From Hericium rajendrae (taxonomy: Eukaryota; Basidiomycota; Agaricomycetes; Russulales; Hericiaceae): DNA of 64,000 nt. This document shows positions 1 to 11,613 of the stretch, in pieces. The first letter of the stretch is position 1. Each line of letters starts with the position of its first letter. Position numbers and translations under genes: made by a program. A model generated the notes under the pieces. That model had not been told where the DNA came from, searched no databases, and worked only from the letters and a program-made list of their open reading frames with translations. The stretch is taken from assembly GCA_033439255.1 (NCBI GenBank), contig CM065880.1:1116001-1180000 (forward strand), given 5' to 3'.

Positions 1-103
1 ATTTTTATCACCCCGTGTACTATTATCACCATCTGCAGCTTCCGGCATATCGCCCTTGGAGAGCTTATCTCCTCATACTCCAGCTCTTGTTGCATTTACG
101 ATC

Positions 104-530
104 ATGGCCACCCAAAGCGATGATTCATTCACCCTGTACGATCTCCGCGTCGAGGTTGTCTGCCCGCCCAACGCACGCATCCTCTGCGGCGCCAAATCCG
201 GCGACCACTTCACGCTCGAGGGCGAGATGCTGCACCTGCCCCCGGGCAGGGCATCTCCATCTACTCTCTCAGTACGCGGACCCTAGAATCCGCCCTTGCA
301 CACCCAGCTGATGATGGAAGTTCAGGCGCGGTGCTCCCGCTGCTTGCGGCCAAGCAGCGCGTGACGGCGCCCAACGACTGGATGTCGACGGACGCGGAGG
401 TGCGTGTCCGGATCCGAATTGTCCGTCGACGTTGCGGATCGTGAGGACGGGGGTGCGGACGTTTAGGCATGGTGAGACGACGATCGTGCCCTTACCTTCG
501 CAGGATGCGGCAACAGAAAGCGACCAGTAA
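104..530 (+). CDS. TIGR04076-like small conserved fungal protein, frame broken twice
   Basis: The protein starts MATQSDDSFTLYDLRVEVVC and continues with a hydrophilic domain holding motifs such as ILCGAKSGDHFTLEGEM, LLAAKQR and NDWMSTDAE, then a CPDPNC motif and TFRHGETT near the C-terminus. I recognise this as the small TIGR04076-type family common in fungi; its biochemical role is unknown to me. The reading frame breaks twice: near 246-247, where PPG should run into QGISIYSL, and near 401-402, where DAEV should run into ACPDPNC. Each break is repaired by one extra base, and both lie at G-rich spots. After the second break the frame runs cleanly to the stop at 528-530. The gene may be intact in the organism. 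No intron is needed. The family call rests on remembered motifs, not on a search. Confidence 0.6.
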
Positions 531-659
531 ATGTGCTCGAGCACAGCCGCGCAAATTCTTGACACAGACGCTCGGAGGAAGGCTGGGAGTTCGAGCATAT
601 CCGCAACCCATCAGCGGATAATATATCTCATAGATAGTAAAAATGTAGGAATATCCACA

Positions 660-1779
660 CTACCATTTTGGCTTCCGTGCCATTTTCTTCGCGTGCAACG
701 TCCCTCTGCCTATCTTGCCCCGACTCGTCTGCAGCTCCGAGAACTTCCTCTTCGCATACCTCCGCGCCTCCGCATCATCCACCAGCTCATCCACCAACGT
801 CCGCTTCCGCTCCGCGCGCGACAGATTATCCCCGCTTGTCGTGCCAAAGGGCGTGCTCGTCGGTATGATCGTGCCAATCTATGAATCAGGGCAAAATGAG
901 CATTGGCCGGACAGCTCCTACAGGAGCGAATGACGCACCGCGAAATGCTTCGGCAGGCCCTTGATGCCCTTGCCTTCACCCTCCTCCTTCCTGTAGAACG
1001 CTTCGGGTCGAGCTGGTTGCGCAGGCGCAGCGCCTCCACCTCGCGATGCAGGCGCGGCAGATCGGCCTCGGCGGGCGCGGGCAGGTCAAACCAGTCGGGG
1101 CCGGCCGTTTTGTTCTTCAGCTGCGCAGAGATCGCAAGTGAGAATCACGAATGGATGCAAGAAGAAAAAGTGCTCACTGCCTTCTTTTCCTTCTTCGTCA
1201 GTGGCTTGCCGGAGTTTGTGAGTTCGGGGGGAGGCGGCGGTGGGGCGGGGGCTTTGAGCGACGACATGGACTGGGCGGTGCGCTCGGCGTCCGGGTCGTT
1301 CAGGGAGCTGGGGTCGCGCCGGGTTGCGCCTAGTATGATGTATGGTTTTGGTATGCGCCCCGGGTCTAGTGCAGGCAGTTTTCTGGAGTCGGGGAATAAG
1401 AGATGAGTTCTACGAATGGATGGAGAAACGCACTGTTGCTCAGATTTGGCATCGCCAAGAAGAAGGACGTCTTCCTCGGTGGGTGGTGTTGAGTCCTCAG
1501 CGAGACTCGTGCCGCTTCCTTCGCCCTGTTTCGCGAGGATGTTTTGGCGAGCTTTCTCGAGGAGGGAGTCAAGGTATTCTTGCGTGATCTCGTCTTCGGA
1601 CTCGGAGTCGTCGAAGTCTGAGTCTGAGTCTGAGTCGGATGAGAAATCTGAGCCGGATGCTGAAGAGCTTGCGCTGACTCTGAGGATTCGTGTGCAGCAG
1701 GCAACAATGGGGAGGCGAGGGAAGAAGATGGTAGTGCTTTTGCTTTGCCTTTGCCTTTTGATGTGAGCTGGGGGGACAT
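660..1779 (-). CDS. FCF2: rRNA-processing protein FCF2 (Fcf2 domain), frame broken
   Basis: FCF2 proteins act in the nucleolus in the small-subunit processome that makes 18S rRNA. Exons on the minus strand are about 1434-1779, 1178-1382, 939-1120 and 660-878, joined by GT-AG introns. The N-terminal half is low complexity, with a Ser/Asp run (SDSDSDSDFDDSESEDE). The C-terminal half carries the Fcf2 signature: GPDWFDLPAP, EALRLRNQLDPKR, FYRKEEGEGKGIKGLPKHF, then IGTII and RKRTLVDELVDD. It ends with a basic tail KKMARKPKW. One base appears to be missing near 1000 between DPKR and FYRK, and the frame also shifts at about 1662-1690 between the Met start and the acidic run. The start is the only in-frame Met, at 1779. 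The gene is divergent from COQ5. Confidence 0.85.
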
Positions 1780-2085
1780 CGCAGGAGAAGTGACGTCCGA
1801 TGTGCTGCTCTCTAGTTGAGAGATGCCGGGCAGCGTTACTGCAAAGCTAAGCGGGGGTCAAAGGCGTCGAAGAGGAGGAAACTTGAGGAGACTGAGGATG
1901 CCGGACAGAAATGAGATGGGCGCCTATGGGCGGCGGACGGCATTGCCGCCGACGCGTCTCGCAAACTCGCATCGTCCTCCGTCGACTTGCGCTTCCTTCC
2001 GAACACAATCCTCAGCTAGATCCTGGATCTTGGAGTCCCTGCGGCCTCGAATTCATCGGAGAGCGCAAAATACAGTCTGTAAAAA
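1780..2085. promoter_or_regulatory. Divergent intergenic region between FCF2 and COQ5
   Basis: These 306 bp separate the start codons of two divergently transcribed genes and must hold both promoters. I see no clear TATA box; the sequence is GC-rich and close to the neighbours in composition. Shared control is an inference from geometry only. Confidence 0.45.
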
Positions 2086-3124
2086 ATGCAGGCAGCATCC
2101 CGTAGCCTGCGGACGACGTGTCGCCGTTCCATCCCTTCCCTGACACCAGCGTCACGACACGACCACAACCAACCGTCCTCCCCATCGCAACCCCAGTCCT
2201 CGTCGACCGACTCGACCTCGAGCGGAACGACGCACTTCGGGTTCCGCACAGTTCCCGCCGAGTCCAAGGAAACGCTTGTGCGCGGCGTCTTCGACGCCGT
2301 CGCGTCCAACTATGACCTTATGAATGACGCCATGTCCATGGGCGTGCACCGGCTCTGGAAGGACGATTTGATCAAGCTCTTGCGGCCGGGGTCGAAGGGC
2401 CCGATCCGCTGCATGGATGTTGCAGGTGGGACTGGCGACATTGCGCTGCGGATACTGGACTGGGCGCGGGAGAATTACGCGGACAGGGAGACGTCGGTTG
2501 AGGTTGTGGACATCAATGGCGAGATGCTGAAGGAGGGGCACAAACGGTTTAAGAAGACGATGTACCACAACAGTGAGTGTCACGTTTGGTCTGAGGGTTC
2601 GCGTGTGTCTGAAATGGCGTAGCCCCGCAGATTTCGTTCCATGAGGCGAACGCACAGGCGTTGGGCGAAGACAGGTTCCCGTCGAATTCGTACGACCTAT
2701 ATACGATTGCGTTTGGGATACGGAATGTCACTTCGATACCAGAGGTGTTGAAGGAGGCGCATAGGGTGCTCAAGCCTGGAGGCACCTTCGCTTGCCTCGA
2801 ATTTAACAAGGTGACGAACCCCGTTCTTGCGCCGTAAGTCCTCGAGTTCTTTGCTGAGCATCTCTCATTGTTTGGAGATGACGTAGGCTCTACGAGCAAT
2901 ATTCCTTTTCTGTCATTCCGTTATTGGGCACCATTCTCGCGGGCGACCGAGAGTCCTATCAGTATCTCGTTGAGTCAATACGTCGGTTCCCCAGTCAGAG
3001 GGACTTTGCGCAGATGATTTCGGATGCAGGGTTCGCGACAGGTGGATTTTTCGAGGGCAATGGCGGAGCATGGCGAGATCTGTGGGGAGGCATCGCGTGC
3101 ATTCATACGGGCGTGAAAGTCTAA
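2086..3124 (+). CDS. COQ5: 2-methoxy-6-polyprenyl-1,4-benzoquinol methylase COQ5
   Basis: COQ5 is the mitochondrial C-methyltransferase of ubiquinone synthesis (UbiE/COQ5 family, SAM-dependent). Exons are 2086-2572, 2623-2833 and 2887-3124. The first ~45 residues are Ser/Arg-rich without acidic residues up to the catalytic domain, which fits a mitochondrial targeting peptide. Family motifs follow in order: [16 protein letters not shown], the SAM-binding loop [46 protein letters not shown], and the C-terminal [12 protein letters not shown]. The splice at 2622/2623 is chosen because it restores NTPQISF; the nearer CAG would put a stop in frame. Length of about 310 residues is normal. No frame breaks. 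The role is well supported by the motifs. Confidence 0.95.
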
Positions 3125-3408
3125 AATGGATGATTTGATGCTCTTCTCGCATCAGGTTCTCGGCATGGTGACATAACGTAGATACCACACTCTCAATATA
3201 ATAGAGTAAAGAGAACAAGGGAGTGCAGAGTGGTCTTGTGCCGTGTCTGGGAACAGAGCGCGCCACTTGCGCGACATGGAAGCGCCTGGGCGAGTCGGTC
3301 GCTGTTTGCGCGCGCTTTGTCGACTCAGCCTCACCTCGTCGGGGCCCTCGACCACCTTCCTCTCCTTTCCACAGCTCACTCCATCCATACTCTCCTCATC
3401 GCCCGTCA

Positions 3409-6196
3409 ATGGCTACAGCAGCGTTTCAACCCCATCCAATGCCCCCTCAGAATGCCGACCTCGCCACAACATGGGCCTTCCTCGAGGAGGGCGTCGACCA
3501 TATCATGACCAAGCTCCAGACCGGCGTGTCCTACTCCAAGTACATGAGCCTCTACACCGTCGCCTACAATTACTGCACATCCTCGAAAATGCCGAGCACG
3601 GCCACCGCCGACCTCTCTACTCCAGGACGAAGTGCGTCACGCTGCTGCGCCATATCTCCTGTTATCATTATGCGGCACGCACTGACATCGCGTCGCGCCC
3701 ACCGCAGGCGGTGCCAACCTTATGGGCTCGGACTTGTATAACAACCTGATTCGCTATTTCGTGACACATCTGCGCGGCCTGAGGGATGTGAGTGCATACT
3801 CTATGTGGCGGCGCGTCCGCCGTGGCGTCTTTCTACAGCTACTGATCCTGCGCCCATCGCGCAGCAATCTGACTCGCTCCAAAACGAGCTATTGCTTCGA
3901 TATTACGCTGCCGAATGGGATCGATACACAACAGGCGCTAACTACATCAATCGGTTGTTCACTTATCTGAATCGCCATTGGGTCAAGCGCGAACGAGACG
4001 AAGGCCGAAAGGGCATCTACCCCGTCTATACTGTGCGTCTTTTCCGCCCCTTTTCATGCGACAGAGGCTGTATCATTATCCGTCACTAGCTTGCACTGGT
4101 ACAATGGCGGCAGAACTTCTTCAACCACATTCAGAGCAAGGACCGCAAGCTCGCGGGCGCCATTCTGCGGATGATCGAGCAGCAGCGGAATGGTGAGACC
4201 ATCGATCAGGGTCTTGTCAAGAAGGTCGTCGACTCCTTCGTGTCGCTCGGCATCGATGAGGCCGACATCAACAAGGCTTCGCTCGAGAACTACAAGGAGC
4301 ACTTCGAGACGCCGTTCCTCGAGGCGACGGAGAAATACTACAAGCAGGAGTCCGAGTCGTTCCTCGCGGAAAACAGCGTGTCGGACTACCTGAAGAAGGC
4401 GGAGGAGCGCCTGCGCGAGGAGGAGGACCGCGTCGAGCGCTACCTGCACACGACGACGCGCAAGCTGCTGATCAGCAAGTGCGAGCATGTGCTCATCCGC
4501 GAGCACGCGGAGCTCATGTGGGAGAGTTTCCAGACGCTGCTGGACTACGACAAGGACGAGGACCTGCAGCGCATGTATGCGCTGCTGTCGCGCATTCCCG
4601 AGGGCCTCGAGCCGCTGCGGAAGAAGTTCGAGGAGCACGTGAAGCGAGCGGGGCTTGCGGCGGTGTCGAAGCTCGTGGGCGAAGGCGGCGCCGCGGCGGA
4701 CGCGCTCGACCCGAAGGCGTATGTCGACGCATTGCTCGAGGTGCACACGAAGAACTCGGAAACCGTGAACCGCAGCTTCAAGGGCGAGGCGGGCTTCGTT
4801 GCGAGCTTGGACAAGGCGTGCAGGGAGTTTGTCAACAAGAATGCGGCGACGGGCACTTCGTCGAGTCGCTCGCCGGAGCTGCTGGCGAAGCATGCAGACG
4901 CGCTGCTGAGGAAGAACAACAAGATGGCCGAGGAGAGCGATCTGGAGGGTGCCTTAAACCGAGTGGTGAGTGCTTTCATTCAAGCGAACGTTTTCCTGTG
5001 GCTCAATTTTTCTTGTGTAGATGGTTTTGTTCAAGTATCTCGAGGACAAGGATATCTTCCAGCAGTTCTACACCACCAGATTATCGAAACGTCTCATTCA
5101 CGATGTTTCTGCATCAGATGAATCGGAGGCCAGCATGATCTCGAAACTGAAGGAGGCTTGCGGGTTCGAGTACACGAACAAGCTGCAGCGCATGTTCACA
5201 GGTACGGGCTTCCTTGTTGCGTGTGTATCATCTGAAGTAGACTGACCTCGTTTCCCAAGATATGAGCCTGAGCAAGGACCTGACAGACCAGTTCAAGGAG
5301 CGCATGGCACAGAACCATGACGACATGGACATCAGCTTCACCATTATGGTCCTTGGGACGAACTTCTGGCCATTAAACGCACCAGCGACCAAGATGATCA
5401 CCCCGGTCGACCTTCAGCCAACGCAGAACCGTTTCGAGAAGTATTATCAGATGAAGCATTCCGGGCGCAAGCTCACGTGGCTATGGAACTACTCGAAGAA
5501 CGAGCTGCGGACGAACTACCTTAATCAGAAGTACATGTTCATGACGAGCTCGTACCAGGCAGCGGTGCTGCTGCAGTACAACACCAACGACACGTTGTCG
5601 CTGGATGAGTTGGATGCTGCGACGACAATCGGAAAGGATATTCTGGTGCAGGTGTTGGGACTCCTGACGAAGGCGAAGGTCCTCATCAGTGAAGAGACGG
5701 ATCAGTATGACTTGAACCCTAGTGAGTGCTTATTCTTCACATTTGAGAGACAGTTATTGATTTGATTTGCAGATTTCAAGTCGAAGAAGATCCGTATCAA
5801 CTTGAACCAGCCCATCAAGGCTGAGGCGAAGGCCGAGACGACCGATGTCATGAAGACCGTTGACGAGGATCGCAAATACGTGATTCAGGCTACCATTGTC
5901 CGGTAAGTCATGATGCTCATGGATTACCATTCGGATGTACTAATTGGACTCTGCAGTATCATGAAGGCGCGCAAGACCATGAAGAACCAGCCGCTTATCC
6001 AGGAGGTGATCTCGCAGATCTCGCAACGCTTCACGCCGAAGATTCCCGACATCAAAAAGGTTCGTTCAGCGTCTTTCAGCATCCGTGGCGTTCGCTGACT
6101 TGTCGCGACATTTCTCAGGCCATCGACACGCTCTTAGAGAAGGAATACATCGAACGTGTAGACGGCACTCGAGACACTTTCGCCTATGTCGCATGA
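3409..6196 (+). CDS. CUL1: Cullin-1, scaffold of SCF ubiquitin ligase
   Basis: Cullin-1 (Cdc53 in yeast) is the rigid scaffold that joins Skp1/F-box receptors to the RING protein Rbx1. Exons: 3409-3631, 3708-3787, 3865-4032, 4090-4965, 5021-5201, 5260-5721, 5773-5902, 5957-6059 and 6119-6196, all GT-AG. The N-terminal repeats contain [16 protein letters not shown] and [20 protein letters not shown]. The cullin homology domain holds [27 protein letters not shown] and the neddylation block IVRIMKARK, whose first lysine (IMK) is the NEDD8 acceptor by homology. The protein ends with the winged-helix tail [16 protein letters not shown], typical of CUL1. It is full length with no frame breaks, so this stretch of sequence is accurate. 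Confidence 0.96.
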
Positions 6197-6979
6197 GTCC
6201 TCCTTTCCTCTGCTCACGTCTGCTCCTTTTTTGTAGTCATCTTCCATCATTACACTATACTTGAATCCTCGGTGTTGTAGCATATCCGCGCATCATATCG
6301 CTATACAAATTTCTTGTTGTCGATCTGAATTCTGTTTGCTTGCAGATCGTTCCTCCAGGCTTGCGTCTCTTGGGCGGTCGATGGTATAATTGTGAGTGCT
6401 CCTTTCGATTACCACGCACCACCGTGCGGCTATTCCTGGAAAGTAGCAGGCTGTTTTACCGACGGGAGTGTGACGACCCCTGCTAGAAATGGCACACAGA
6501 AGGTACAGGCATGGGAGGAGAAGGCGAGTCGGAATCGGTTATACTGTTGCCGTAATGCTACACCCCGAGGCAACCCCTAAAGCCTTTCCAGTCGGTGAGC
6601 ATTCGTGCTGTCCCCTCCTCCCATGCTCACGAAGGTGTATGCATTCCTTCTGTGCACACCCCCACTTTTGCCTTTCTCCCCGTTAGCGTTTTTCGTCGCT
6701 CGATGGGGACGTCCACGGCACCGGGCCTGGCACGCGACACTTGAACGCGGCACCCGCGAATGCGAGCTGAAGCGTCCATACAGGTATCGAAGCACAACCG
6801 TGCCCATCGATGAGAATGAGGGGCACACGAGAGTTTCGGCGCGCGCAGTTTTCCCGCGGTACTGGTGCCGAGCAGCGCACAGGGTCCGGTGGGGTCGAAG
6901 ACGCTTTTATTTAACGGGGCGCACGATGTGGTGGGGCCTCCCCTGCTGCTCTTCTTGCTGTACACTGGAGACTATCCGC
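6197..6979. other. Intergenic region, cullin-1 to DUF6534 gene
   Basis: No gene is seen here. Open frames in 6390-6900 have no recognisable motifs and atypical composition. The last ~120 bp before 6980 presumably hold the promoter of the next gene; CTTTTATTTAAC near 6902 is only a weak TATA candidate. Confidence 0.5.
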
Positions 6980-8998
6980 ATGGACCAGCCGGTGACGATC
7001 GACGACACGTTCGGGCGGCGCTCATTGGGTTGTTGTTTGGAGCTGTGTGAGCGTGAATTTTTGTTGCATGGAATGTTTGAGTCCACTAATGTTCTGACAG
7101 GTTGTATGGAGTTACAAATTTGCAGATGTGAGTTGGCGTTTGAGGGTCCTGGTATCGGCATCTTATACCATAATCTTTTTAGCTGGTTGTATTTCAGGTA
7201 TGCTCGCCCTAGGTTGCGTCGAATCGGCATCCGGTGACGCTTGTGGCAGGCATTATGATAAAGACCCACGCGCATTGAAAGGTTTGGTGTTGGTGCTGTG
7301 GTGAGCGCCCCAATTGACCTTCCCTACCAGTCGCTCAAATCGCTGCGGCGTCAGGTTCCTCGATACCTTGCATCTCGCACTATGTGCACGGACAATTTAC
7401 TGGTACCTAGTTACAAATTACAACAATCCTAGCGCGCTCGAGAACAACATGTGGTAAGTACATGTATCCGATGCCCAGGACGCGAAGTCTGACTGTCATC
7501 CAGGTCAATGAGCGTGTGTCTGGGTGTTTTGAATTTGGCCTTTAACGCTGAAATGTCACTTATGTTCTCAGATTCAAACAGACTGTAACGTGTGTTGCAA
7601 CTACTTCATACCGATTGTGTTTATGCTAAACAGCCGTGTGACAGGGCCTCATCGGACTTATGGTCGAAGTGTAGGTATTCAGTGACATCGTCTGTGGACC
7701 ATGCTCACCGAGTACGCGGTGAAGCTTCTTCGCGCGCCGCGTCTACATGAGTATGTTGCCTCATTAGTTTCCTTCCATCCGGATGATTCACGGAACGCCC
7801 AGTGAGCAGGAACTGGTACATCACCGGTTTGATAGTGAGTCCATAGTTATGTTTATTATTATTAAATCGGAATGGAAGTGGAACTGACCATCGTAGGTTC
7901 TTCTTGCATGTATCCATTTCGGTGAATATCGCCCAACTCATCTCACTGTCCGTATCTGACGACATAATCTGGAACAGGCCTCGGCGTAGGTGCGCCTGCA
8001 TATTCTTCATCAGGCGAATTGCGCAGGCTCAAGCTAAGCGTTCCACTCAGTGTTCACCGTCGAATCGTGAGTCTACACGCGATGTAACAGCCAGGGCAGT
8101 GCTGACCATGTGCAGTTTCATTCTTGTCGAATATTCAAAATATTCTCAATTGACGGTATCTATGCAGCTATTTGAAATCTGACGAGAGCTGAATTTCTCG
8201 ACAGTGGATTACTTGCACGGGATTGGGATGCGCGGCGGCTGCAGACTTGCTCATCGCTGCGACGATGTGCTGGTATCTTTTCCGCAGCCGAACAGGATTC
8301 GAAAGGTGCGTGCCTCGATTTATTTTCTGAAGAGATCCTTGTGAACGCTGTTTGATGGACCAGAACGGACTCGATGATCACAACGTTGATGGTCTACAGT
8401 ATCAACACGGGTCTCGTTACGAGGTATTAGTCGCATTCAGTCTATGTGCCAAGAGCTGTCATTGAATGACTCTGCTTTAGTATCGTTGCGACGGGCGCTG
8501 TCATTACGGTATTCTACTAATCTGTATTTCGCAAGATTTGGGCTCATGTTGAGTCATTCAGTTTGCCATTATGCCTCTCAATTTCGTGTGGCTCGCATTT
8601 TTCTGGGTACTTGGAAAATGTAAGCATACGAGTCTCGTTTTATCACTTCCAGGCTCCAGGCTCATTCTATCTTAGGTTACGTGAACTCCATGCTAGCCAT
8701 GTGCGTGAGACGTCTCTTCCATGATCAAATGAAGACTAAATCCCGGCGGCATAGCTTGAACAGCAGAGAACTGGTGCGGGAGAAGGGATCGGCAGAACCT
8801 GGCAGTTTCCTGCGGCTATCTACTCTCAGAAGCCCGCATCCAGATGACGGGCATATGCGTAGCCCCAGTCTCACCCGAAAGGTAGCACGCGGAATTCTCC
8901 CGTCTGGCCTGTTACGAGCCGCGCCTGACATCCAGAAATCTATAGACACCACCTACACTGAGCGTAACAGTTCAAACAACGACAGAGTACAAGAGTGA
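6980..8998 (+). CDS. DUF6534 multi-pass membrane protein
   Basis: This is a member of the large agaricomycete DUF6534 family of predicted seven-helix plasma-membrane proteins of unknown function. It is spread over about 14 short exons. Readable blocks are MDQPVTIDDTFG, AALIGLLFGAVLYGVTNLQ, HYDKDPRALKGLVLVLW, FLDTLHLALC, NPSALENNMWSMS, IQTDCNGLIGLMVEVFFARR, NWYITGLIVLLACIHFGLG, WITCTGLGCAAAADLLIAA, MCWYLFRSRTGFERTDSM, VYSINTGLVTSIVATGAV and CYVNSMLAMLNSRELVREKG. The tail after the last helix is hydrophilic and ends at the stop at 8996-8998. One base is missing near 7011-7014 between TFG and AALIG (a G run). The exon around 7975-8065 could not be resolved in a family-like frame, so another break or an unusual splice may lie there. 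No function is assigned. Confidence 0.8.
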
Positions 8999-10066
8999 CT
9001 ACCCGAACTCGCCCAAGTCTGCGAAATTCGCGTCGCCCTGTGCGTCAACGACGGTATGAAACCACCCGCTGATCCCTTCCAGTGCTCACATGGTATTTAA
9101 AATTAGTCTGACCCTTTGAAGATGGGCGACTCGACGCCCAGCTTTGAGTCAATTCCTGTAGCTGTAGCATTTCCCCGCCGGTCCTCGCTGCATCCCAGAT
9201 TTTCACCAGAACAGGACTGACGGACTTGCACTTCATCTTCTGTGCCTGTCATGCATTGTTTTCATAGTCTTTGCGGGACTGTAATCGTCGGCATTTAGCT
9301 TTTATCGCTTTGCCTTCATATACCCTGTATACCCAATCGCGTTTGTTATTGCGTGTTTCTGTGATCATCGGAATGCAACAATAACAATATTGGCCTAGGA
9401 CCTGTGTGACCCACAAGAATTATCAAAAAATATTTCTTTGAGGTTTGTGATTCTGTTTGCTCAATACAAATTAAAAATGACAAAGCTCCCGCGCTGGGGA
9501 TGCGCTGAGACTAAAGCTCGGCTATGATGCGGACCAAATGACGTCGGCCGGATGCGGTAGCTCTCAGAGTCTGATGATGGTGAGCAGCATCCTCTACTCG
9601 CCAGTGTCTTGCGGAATAGAGATCAGCAGAATGAATCAAATCAGAAGAAGATCGACCCTCAGAGCTGTACGAATGATGTTTGATCGTTCGTGCAGATAGT
9701 CAACATGAACTCGCGCTCCATTCAGGCATCTAGCATGGGAAGATGCGAATGCTGTCCGTGTCGAAATCCCACATAGCTGCGATGCAAGTGACATCCCATC
9801 GGAACAAGCTATCGACGTTTCTCCGGCTCCGACCTGCATAGCTTGTAAAGGGCCCGACTACGCGCCAGAAGGCAGTGGGAAAAAACAAAAAAAATCACGA
9901 GAAGCTCGTCGCAAGGATACTGATATGCATGTGTTCAGAATGGAGGCAAAGCACTGAATGGCGTTGAGAATGTGGGAGAGCGGTGCGTATACGGCTGATG
10001 GGATCGAAGTAAATTTCGATGACCGCGAACTTGAATGAGGCGTTCAGGACGTTTCCCACGGCAGCG
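8999..10066. other. Intergenic region, no gene seen
   Basis: About 1 kb without a recognisable coding exon or RNA gene. It includes short A/T-rich patches (9425-9480, 9880-9900). The last part should contain the RTT109 promoter. Confidence 0.45.
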
Positions 10067-11613
10067 ATGAACCTCAGAGACAGCCTCCTCGCCGCACTTC
10101 GTACCCTCCCCGGCACCAGGGATTTTCACATCCACGTCCTCGTCACTGCACCCAAAAAGAATGGCGCTCTCTATCCATACGCAATCCCACGTCCGCGCCT
10201 CTATACTCAAGACATCTTGATCTTGCTTTCAGAGCAGGATACACCCGATACACCCCGAGTTCTAGTTTCCGCCATTGAGGCATGTCTGTATAATTCGCCC
10301 ACCACTTCTTGCGCCATTCTCTATGTTGGAAAAGTAGATTCGACTGGACAGGGTATGGCGCCGTCACCAACCGCCACGTTGGTTAAGGCGTTCGTGCGGT
10401 GGTATGCTGACCCCGCAACACGCCCCCTGCCAGCTCAACACTTATGGGTGCACTTGTTTGCGCGGGCGCAAGGTCAATATCTATTTCCCAACTCTGCAGA
10501 TTTCGAGGGCAAAAAGCCGCTCAGCGACCTCAAGCTGTGTGCGTGGTGGCGCCGCGTTTTGGGCGCCGTGGCGCAGGAAGTGCAGGAAGGGAATGGAATG
10601 AAGGAGGGAGGTAGTATCAGGTTATACTTCCTTCTTCCAGGATACAGTGAGCTCGAGGCGCTGCAGGCCCTCGGCTCTTCGTCGTTGGCCACATCATTGT
10701 CCTCGGCCGCTGGTCCCACATGGACATATGGCCATCCTTACAGTCAGACCGACGTGCCGCTTCCCTGCCCCCCTCCACCCAACAGGCGTGCATAACCTCG
10801 GCCACTTCATTCCGTCCTTCGAGGACGACCCCAAAAACCGCTTCATGGATGAAATCGCTTATCTCACGGATGCCGACGCCGTGAGGTCGCCCGCGCGCAA
10901 GCGCCAGCGCCTCGCATCGAACTCGGAGCGAACGAGCGGAGGAGAGGGAACAATCCACGGCCGCCGCAAAGGAGGAAGTCCGAAAGGCGAGCTGGGCAAT
11001 GTCCGGCCGGACGAGTTCTGGGAGAGGATGTCCTTCCGGCAGGAGTGCGTCGCGGGGGCAGTGACCGGGTTTTTCGTCGCGGTTTTCTCCGCCCCGCCGC
11101 CAACTGGCAAAGCCCGTCTCGCGGCCCTCCCCGCTTGCGCCGCAGGCCGGCCAGGTCCCTGCTGCGATGAACAAGCGGATACTCGCGAGCCTGATGCAGG
11201 GCAACGAGTTCTCGACGACCGAGCGGGCGCGCAAAGCCACGGACATCCTGGAGAGCGCCATTCGCGGTCTTTGCGAAGGTCTGTCGATGTCAGCCAGGCC
11301 CCCGAGCTCTCGTGGCGCCGACGCCCCGAAAGACAGCGGCGGCTTGCTTGCCGTGCCGCGCACTCCGCCGCGCAGGGATGCGAATCTTCCTGCCCTGGAT
11401 GACGCGTCGCCGAACCCATTCGATGAGCCAGAAGCGACGCTGGAAACATATCGCGCACATATATATGGCTCGGTCCACGTCAGCAATGCACCCCTTCCTC
11501 CAAAGGCAGCGTCCATCGCGTCGGAGACAGCAGGTGCAAGTGCCGGTGCTCAGACGGCGCCCAAGGTGAACGTGCTAGCTGTACGGAAGAAGAAAAAGAA
11601 GGCGGACGCATGA
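10067..11613 (+). CDS. RTT109: Histone acetyltransferase RTT109 (KAT11 domain), frame broken twice
   Basis: Rtt109 acetylates newly made histone H3 (Lys56 in yeast) with the chaperones Vps75 or Asf1. The start at 10067 is chosen because MNLRDSLLAALRTLPGTR matches the family N-terminus; an upstream in-frame Met at 10019 adds 16 unrelated residues. Motifs follow: YTQDILILLSEQ, CAILYVGKVDSTGQG, APSPTATLVKAFVRWYADP, HLFARAQGQYLFPNS, KLCAWWRRVLG, then NLGHFIPSFEDDPKNRFMDE, DEFWERMSFRQECVAGAVTG and NKRILASLMQGNEFS. The C-terminus is a basic KKKKKADA tail. The frame breaks near 10768-10773 (a C run, one base too many) and again at about 11070-11100. Apart from these, a single exon covers the gene. 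Since the protein supports genome stability and both halves are well preserved, I think the breaks are sequence errors. Confidence 0.88.

Noticed and set aside
4054-4893. 279-codon open frame antisense to cullin-1
   Set aside because: It is the reverse of a clean cullin exon; the Leu/Arg/Val-rich composition is the mirror of GC-rich codons.
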